9,367 bases of DNA, from positions 1 to 9,367 of the forward strand of contig JAUYEQ010000324.1 of NCBI GenBank assembly GCA_030691295.1. Reading direction: 5' to 3'. The notes beneath the pieces are model-generated. The model was given only the letters and a program-made list of their open reading frames with translations, was not told where the DNA came from and did not search any database. The stretch is from Bacteroidota bacterium. GTDB taxonomy: Bacteria > Bacteroidota > Bacteroidia > Bacteroidales > Prolixibacteraceae. Made by a program: the position numbers and the translations under genes. Positions 7,239 to 9,367 of the stretch are shown here, piece by piece (position 1 is the first letter of the stretch; each line of letters starts with the position of its first letter).

Positions 7239-8189
7239 TTATGTCGTCTTATCAATCAGGTAAGAGTTACGCTCGGACGAATTACGGAAATTCAGTTCTG
7301 CAAGAAATCCGGCCAGGAACAATTGTGTGCCAATAATCATGGCTGCGAGTGACAGGAAAAAGTAAGGACTGTCGGTAATGCGGGGTGCCAGTTGGTTGTT
7401 GAGGGTGAGATAAAGTTTTTGTGCTCCTACCCAGACTGCAGCTGCAAATCCCACCATAAAAGTGAGCGTTCCGAATACACCAAAAAAGTGCATTGGACGT
7501 TTGCTAAACTTCGAAATGAAAATAACCGACAATAAATCGAGCGGCCCGCGAATAAAACGTTCCATTCCGAATTTGGTAACCCCGAATTTGCGTTCCTGGT
7601 GCTGAACAACTTTTTCGCCAATTCGCTTAAAACCAGCCCATTTGGCCAATACAGGAATATATCGGTGCATGTCGCCATACACTTCAATGCTTTTAACAAC
7701 TTGTTTCCGGTAGGCTTTTAAACCACAGTTAAAATCGTGAATTTTAATTCCTGTCATCCGGCGGGCAGTCCAGTTATAAAATTTACTGGGAATGTTTTTC
7801 GAAAGTACCGGATCGTAGCGTTTTTTCTTCCAGCCGGAAACAAGGTCATATTTTTCTTCCGTAATCATGCGGTACAAATCCGGTATTTCCTCCGGACTGT
7901 CCTGCAAATCGGCATCCATGGTAATTACCACATTGCCTTCAGCCTGTTTGAAACCGCAATACAAACCTGCTGATTTTCCGTAGTTGCGCCTGAATTTTAT
8001 TCCTTTAATGCAAGGATTCTGACGGCTGAGCTTCTCAATCAGTTCCCATGAACCATCTGTGCTGCCATCATCAATCAAAATAACCTCGTAAGTAAAGTCA
8101 TTGGTTTTTAAAACTTTGTCAATCCATTCAGTCAATTCAGGAAGTGAATCAACTTCATTATAAAGCGGTACAACTACGGAAATATCCAT
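7239..8189 (-). CDS. family 2 glycosyltransferase, DPM1/GtrB-like polyprenyl-phosphate sugar transferase
   Basis: The 316-residue protein has an N-terminal GT-A domain with V-V-P-L-Y-N-E (6-12), D-D-G-S-T-D (40-45, nucleotide-sugar binding) and D-A-D-L-Q-D (92-97, the metal-binding D-x-D region). Also present are H-D-F-N-C-G-L-K-A-Y (151-160) and H-Q-E-R-K-F-G (197-203), typical of the dolichyl/undecaprenyl-phosphate branch. Two membrane helices follow at about 234-256 and 276-298, as in GtrB, ArnC and bacterial DPM-like enzymes. The expected reaction is transfer of a hexose or similar sugar from a nucleotide donor to undecaprenyl phosphate on the cytoplasmic face, supplying a lipid-linked donor for envelope glycosylation. 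Which sugar is transferred cannot be told from sequence. The gene starts six bases after the DUF4199 stop and ends two bases before the hemolysin III-like start, so all three are cotranscribed and possibly translationally coupled. Confidence 0.93.
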   Translation of the reverse strand: MDISVVVPLYNEVDSLPELTEWIDKVLKTNDFTYEVILIDDGSTDGSWELIEKLSRQNPCIKGIKFRRNYGKSAGLYCGFKQAEGNVVITMDADLQDSPEEIPDLYRMITEEKYDLVSGWKKKRYDPVLSKNIPSKFYNWTARRMTGIKIHDFNCGLKAYRKQVVKSIEVYGDMHRYIPVLAKWAGFKRIGEKVVQHQERKFGVTKFGMERFIRGPLDLLSVIFISKFSKRPMHFFGVFGTLTFMVGFAAAVWVGAQKLYLTLNNQLAPRITDSPYFFLSLAAMIIGTQLFLAGFLAELNFRNSSERNSYLIDKTT

Positions 8190-8195
8190 TTGCTT

Positions 8196-8747
8196 TTAGT
8201 CTTCAGTTTTTACTTCTTCCATTGCCTCTTCAAAAGCATCTTCGTTTGGCTGCTTTTTAATGAAGATTGCACTGACCAAAGATATGATAGTTCCGATTAA
8301 TACAGAACTCAATAATCCCATGATAGCCATCCAACCCGGAGTCATCATTTTTGCCGACATCTCCATCGTTTTCTCAATCATTTCTTCGCTCATTCCGTTT
8401 TGTATGTATGCTTCTTCCTGGGCAATTCTGATTTGGTCGAGCAAGCTTGGATCGATCTTGAAAATTATCAGGCTATACAATGTCGCGATTATTCCGCTGA
8501 AAAACATGACTGCCACACCAATACCCACAGCCTCTCCATAAGATATGGAGCCATTCAGTTCGTTGTTTCTGTAATAAATCTGAGCCAAAACAATGCAGAC
8601 AGCATACAATATAAATGGTATAAACGCCAGACTCTTATTTTGCGATTGTCCTAAAACATATACCACAACCGAATAAAGCGTTAAAAAAATACCGACATAA
8701 AGGCCGTAAATCATTGCTGATTTCCAAAATGTTGATTTTTGTTCCAT
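8196..8747 (-). CDS. DUF4199 family membrane protein
   Basis: This 183-residue protein has four predicted membrane helices at about 10-32, 39-58, 72-96 and 139-163. A charged, Met- and Glu-rich loop (about 100-138) separates helices three and four, and the C-terminal tail is acidic (E-D-A-F-E-E-A-M-E-E). This layout, with N-E-L-N-G-S-I-S-Y-G-E-A before the third helix, matches DUF4199, a Bacteroidota family with no established function that often precedes a family 2 glycosyltransferase. Here it is the first gene of the DUF4199-glycosyltransferase-hemolysin III unit. The start is the ATG at 8747-8745, about 22 bases downstream of the predicted transcription start from the TATATTTG element. A role as a partner of the glycosyltransferase in envelope polysaccharide or lipid work is inferred from position only. 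Confidence 0.85.
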   Translation of the reverse strand: MEQKSTFWKSAMIYGLYVGIFLTLYSVVVYVLGQSQNKSLAFIPFILYAVCIVLAQIYYRNNELNGSISYGEAVGIGVAVMFFSGIIATLYSLIIFKIDPSLLDQIRIAQEEAYIQNGMSEEMIEKTMEMSAKMMTPGWMAIMGLLSSVLIGTIISLVSAIFIKKQPNEDAFEEAMEEVKTED

Positions 8748-8773
8748 AGTAGTTTTTTTGATTAGTGATTAAA

Positions 8774-8781
8774 CAAATATA
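8774..8781 (-). promoter_or_regulatory. -7 promoter element of the DUF4199-glycosyltransferase-hemolysin III operon
   Basis: The minus strand reads TATATTTG (8781-8774), an exact match to the Bacteroidota TAnnTTTG -7 element, placing the start of transcription near 8770 and giving a leader of about 23 bases before the ATG. A clear TTTG -33 element is missing at 19-21 bases upstream, so the promoter is probably moderate or activator-assisted. Confidence 0.5.
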
Positions 8782-8850
8782 TCTGATTTTATTGATTGTG
8801 CCGTTATTCGCGCTCATTTTATGGTCCGAAAAATAAAGTTTATCTTTTTT

Positions 8851-8869
8851 TCAATCAATAGTTGATTGA
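8851..8869. repeat. perfect inverted repeat, possible operator
   Basis: TCAATCAATAGTTGATTGA consists of two 8-base arms around a 3-base centre. It lies between the DUF4199 promoter and the SRP RNA promoter. A related ATTGATTG occurs at 8791-8798, close to the -33 region of the DUF4199 promoter. The T-run lies before, not after, the hairpin in the plus direction, so it is not an intrinsic terminator. Binding by a dimeric regulator is an inference. Confidence 0.45.
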
Positions 8870-8926
8870 TCGCTAAATGGTTAGTTTGTCAGGGTCGAAA
8901 AAAATTACAGGGGGGCTAAGATTTCA

Positions 8927-8957
8927 TTTGCGGGTAAGTCAAATTTTTCTACTTTTG
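8927..8957 (+). promoter_or_regulatory. consensus Bacteroidota promoter of the SRP RNA
   Basis: TTTG (8927-8930), a 19-base spacer, and TACTTTTG (8950-8957) match the primary-sigma consensus TTTG-N19/20-TAnnTTTG exactly. The predicted transcription start, about 4 bases further on, falls at 8961-8963, which is the 5' end of the SRP RNA helix. This independent agreement makes the call strong. Confidence 0.82.
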
Positions 8958-8971
8958 TCGCCGGGTAAGTC
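8931..8971 (+). repeat. 10-bp direct repeat of the SRP RNA 5' arm
   Basis: CGGGTAAGTC occurs at 8931-8940, in the promoter spacer, and again at 8962-8971, at the 5' end of the SRP RNA. The start-to-start distance is 31 bases. Both copies follow a TTTG-ending element (TTCATTTG at 8923-8930 and TACTTTTG at 8950-8957), which suggests a small tandem duplication of promoter end plus RNA start. Confidence 0.6.
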
Positions 8972-9060
8972 CTGTACGACTAGCTCCTGTTGAATTCCCC
9001 CAGGGTCGGAAGGCAGCAAGGGTAAACAGTTGAGCGGTGCGATGCAGGTAGCTTACCCAC
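8961..9060 (+). ncRNA. ffs: signal recognition particle RNA, small bacterial (4.5S) type
   Basis: The region contains the universally conserved SRP domain IV core: CAGGGTCGGAAGGCAGCAAGGG at 9001-9022, with the GGAA tetraloop at 9008-9011 and the A-G-C-A segment of the asymmetric loop at 9015-9018. Flanking helices pair as expected: CTGTT (8987-8991) with AACAG (9025-9029), and the terminal GGGTAAG (8963-8969) with CTTACCC (9052-9058). With no Alu domain, this is the short hairpin form of about 100 nt. It binds Ffh through domain IV and FtsY in the targeting complex for co-translational membrane insertion. It has its own strong promoter and is followed at once by eight T residues and then tRNA-Thr. 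Confidence 0.95.
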
Positions 9061-9068
9061 TTTTTTTT
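9052..9068 (+). terminator. T-tract after the SRP RNA hairpin, possible partial terminator
   Basis: Eight T residues (9061-9068) follow the closing CTTACCC arm of the SRP RNA, two bases after the helix. This resembles an intrinsic terminator that uses the RNA's own hairpin. The very next base (9069) is the first base of tRNA-Thr, so complete termination here would leave that tRNA without a promoter. Partial termination is more plausible. Confidence 0.4.
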
Positions 9069-9142
9069 GCCGAATTAGCTCAGTTGGCCAGAGCACGTGA
9101 TTTGTAATCTCGGGGTCCACAGTTCGAATCTGTGATTCGGCT
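9069..9142 (+). tRNA. trnT(ugu): tRNA-Thr (anticodon UGU)
   Basis: The cloverleaf is complete. The acceptor GCCGAAT (9069-9075) pairs with ATTCGGC (9135-9141), and the discriminator is T9142. The D stem GCTC/GAGC is at 9078-9081/9091-9094. The anticodon loop TTTGTAA (9101-9107) carries TGT at 9103-9105. The variable loop GGGTC is followed by the T arm CACAG-TTCGAAT-CTGTG (9118-9134). CCA is not encoded. The anticodon stem CGTGA/TCTCG has a U-U mismatch at positions 29-41, which is unusual. The tRNA reads ACA and, by wobble, other Thr codons. It most likely derives from a joint transcript with the SRP RNA. Confidence 0.94.
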
Positions 9143-9144
9143 CT

Positions 9145-9162
9145 TTGGAAGATTGGAAGATT
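9145..9162 (+). repeat. 8-bp tandem repeat TTGGAAGA in the tRNA spacer
   Basis: TTGGAAGA occurs twice back to back (9145-9152 and 9153-9160), followed by the TT of a third unit, directly after tRNA-Thr. It has no coding context. It is probably a replication-slippage duplication in a neutral spacer. Confidence 0.6.
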
Positions 9163-9210
9163 AAAATGATCAGTATTAGAATGATTTTTTCAACCTGATG
9201 CTCAACATGA

Positions 9211-9230
9211 AAATTCTGAAATTCTGAAAT
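9211..9230 (+). repeat. 8-bp tandem repeat AAATTCTG in the tRNA spacer
   Basis: AAATTCTG is present two and a half times (9211-9218, 9219-9226, then AAAT). It lies in the 109-base spacer between the two tRNAs, which contains no gene or convincing terminator. Confidence 0.6.
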
Positions 9231-9251
9231 CAAAAGTTCTAACATTGTATT

Positions 9252-9334
9252 GGGGAGATACCAAAGTGGCCAACTGGGGCAGACTGTAACTCTGCTGGCG
9301 TACGCCTTCGTAGGTTCGAATCCTGCTCTCCCCA
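9252..9334 (+). tRNA. trnY(gua): tRNA-Tyr (anticodon GUA)
   Basis: This is a class II tRNA. The acceptor GGGGAGA (9252-9258) pairs with TCTCCCC (9327-9333), and the discriminator is A9334. The anticodon stem is GCAGA/TCTGC with loop CTGTAAC, placing GTA at 9286-9288. A long variable arm forms a GGCG/CGCC helix (9297-9300/9303-9306), as expected for bacterial tRNA-Tyr. The T arm GTAGG-TTCGAAT-CCTGC has one G-U pair. CCA is not encoded. It lies on the same strand as tRNA-Thr and the SRP RNA and is probably part of the same transcript. Confidence 0.96.
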
Positions 9335-9340
9335 CAACGA

Positions 9341-9367
9341 AATTATGAATGATGAATTATGAATGAT
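9341..9367 (+). repeat. 14-bp tandem repeat running into the window edge
   Basis: AATTATGAATGAT occurs at 9341-9353 and again at 9355-9367, giving a unit of 14 bases (AATTATGAATGATG) with almost two copies visible. It starts seven bases after tRNA-Tyr and may continue beyond the window. Such A+T-rich arrays are common between genes in Bacteroidota. Confidence 0.65.

Noticed and set aside
7427..7699. Minus-strand 90-codon frame inside the glycosyltransferase gene
   Set aside because: It is an out-of-frame shadow of the GT2 coding sequence, with no promoter and no family resemblance.
8842..8869. T-run plus hairpin read as a terminator
   Set aside because: In the plus direction the T-run precedes the hairpin, and in the minus direction the hairpin is followed by A residues, so neither orientation fits.
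8748..8960. Search for a small gene or riboswitch in the gap between DUF4199 and the SRP RNA
   Set aside because: I found two promoters, a palindrome and a short repeat, but no open frame with family resemblance and no known riboswitch core.
9165..9190. Possible terminator ending in six T residues between the tRNAs
   Set aside because: The only pairing before the T-run is a four-base ATCA/TGAT stem, too weak to support an intrinsic terminator.
9075..9335. Minus-strand open frame covering both tRNAs, translating to a protein beginning MGRAGFEPTKAYASR
   Set aside because: GRAGFEPT-type peptides are a classic artefact of translating the antisense of tRNA T arms; the region is fully explained by tRNA-Thr and tRNA-Tyr.

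Overview
The window comes from a member of the Bacteroidota. The evidence is a SusC/SusD-type outer-membrane pair with its own ECF sigma factor and FecR-type anti-sigma factor, a DUF4199 membrane protein, almost no Shine-Dalgarno sequences, and promoter-like sites of the TTTG / TAnnTTTG kind used by the group's primary sigma factor. The moderate A+T content and the STN-bearing SusC would suit an environmental or marine Bacteroidales/Marinilabiliales lineage, but that finer placement is a guess.

Layout. (1) Positions 1-5505, all on the minus strand and read right to left, hold a regulated outer-membrane uptake operon: ECF sigma factor, FecR-like anti-sigma factor, STN-containing SusC-like TonB-dependent transporter, then the first 122 codons of a SusD-like lipoprotein that runs off the left edge. 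The likely logic is trans-envelope signalling. A substrate binding the SusCD complex is sensed through the STN domain of SusC, passed to the periplasmic C-terminal domain of FecR, and releases the sigma factor to raise transcription of the operon. No glycoside hydrolase or other enzyme is in view, so the substrate cannot be named. (2) At 5713-6585 on the plus strand lies a divergent MerR-type regulator with a complete cobalamin-binding module, resembling the light-sensing CarH/LitR repressors. (3) From 8747 down to 6577 on the minus strand runs a tight three-gene membrane operon: DUF4199 protein, DPM1/GtrB-like family 2 glycosyltransferase, and hemolysin III/PAQR-family protein. It ends convergently with the regulator, with a 9-bp overlap of coding sequence. 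(4) From 8923 to the right edge on the plus strand is a stable-RNA block: a strong consensus promoter, the small signal recognition particle RNA, tRNA-Thr(UGU) starting directly after the SRP RNA's T-tract, and tRNA-Tyr(GUA). The spacers contain small tandem duplications.

No stretch longer than about 215 bases lacks a gene. The two larger gaps (5506-5712 and 8748-8960) are both divergent promoter regions and are described as such. I see no mobile element, CRISPR array or obvious foreign island. Most of the window is standard Bacteroidota content. The items most worth following up are the cobalamin-type regulator with intact photoreceptor motifs and no carotenoid gene beside it, the direct abutment of SRP RNA and tRNA-Thr, and a repeat of the SRP RNA 5' end inside its own promoter.
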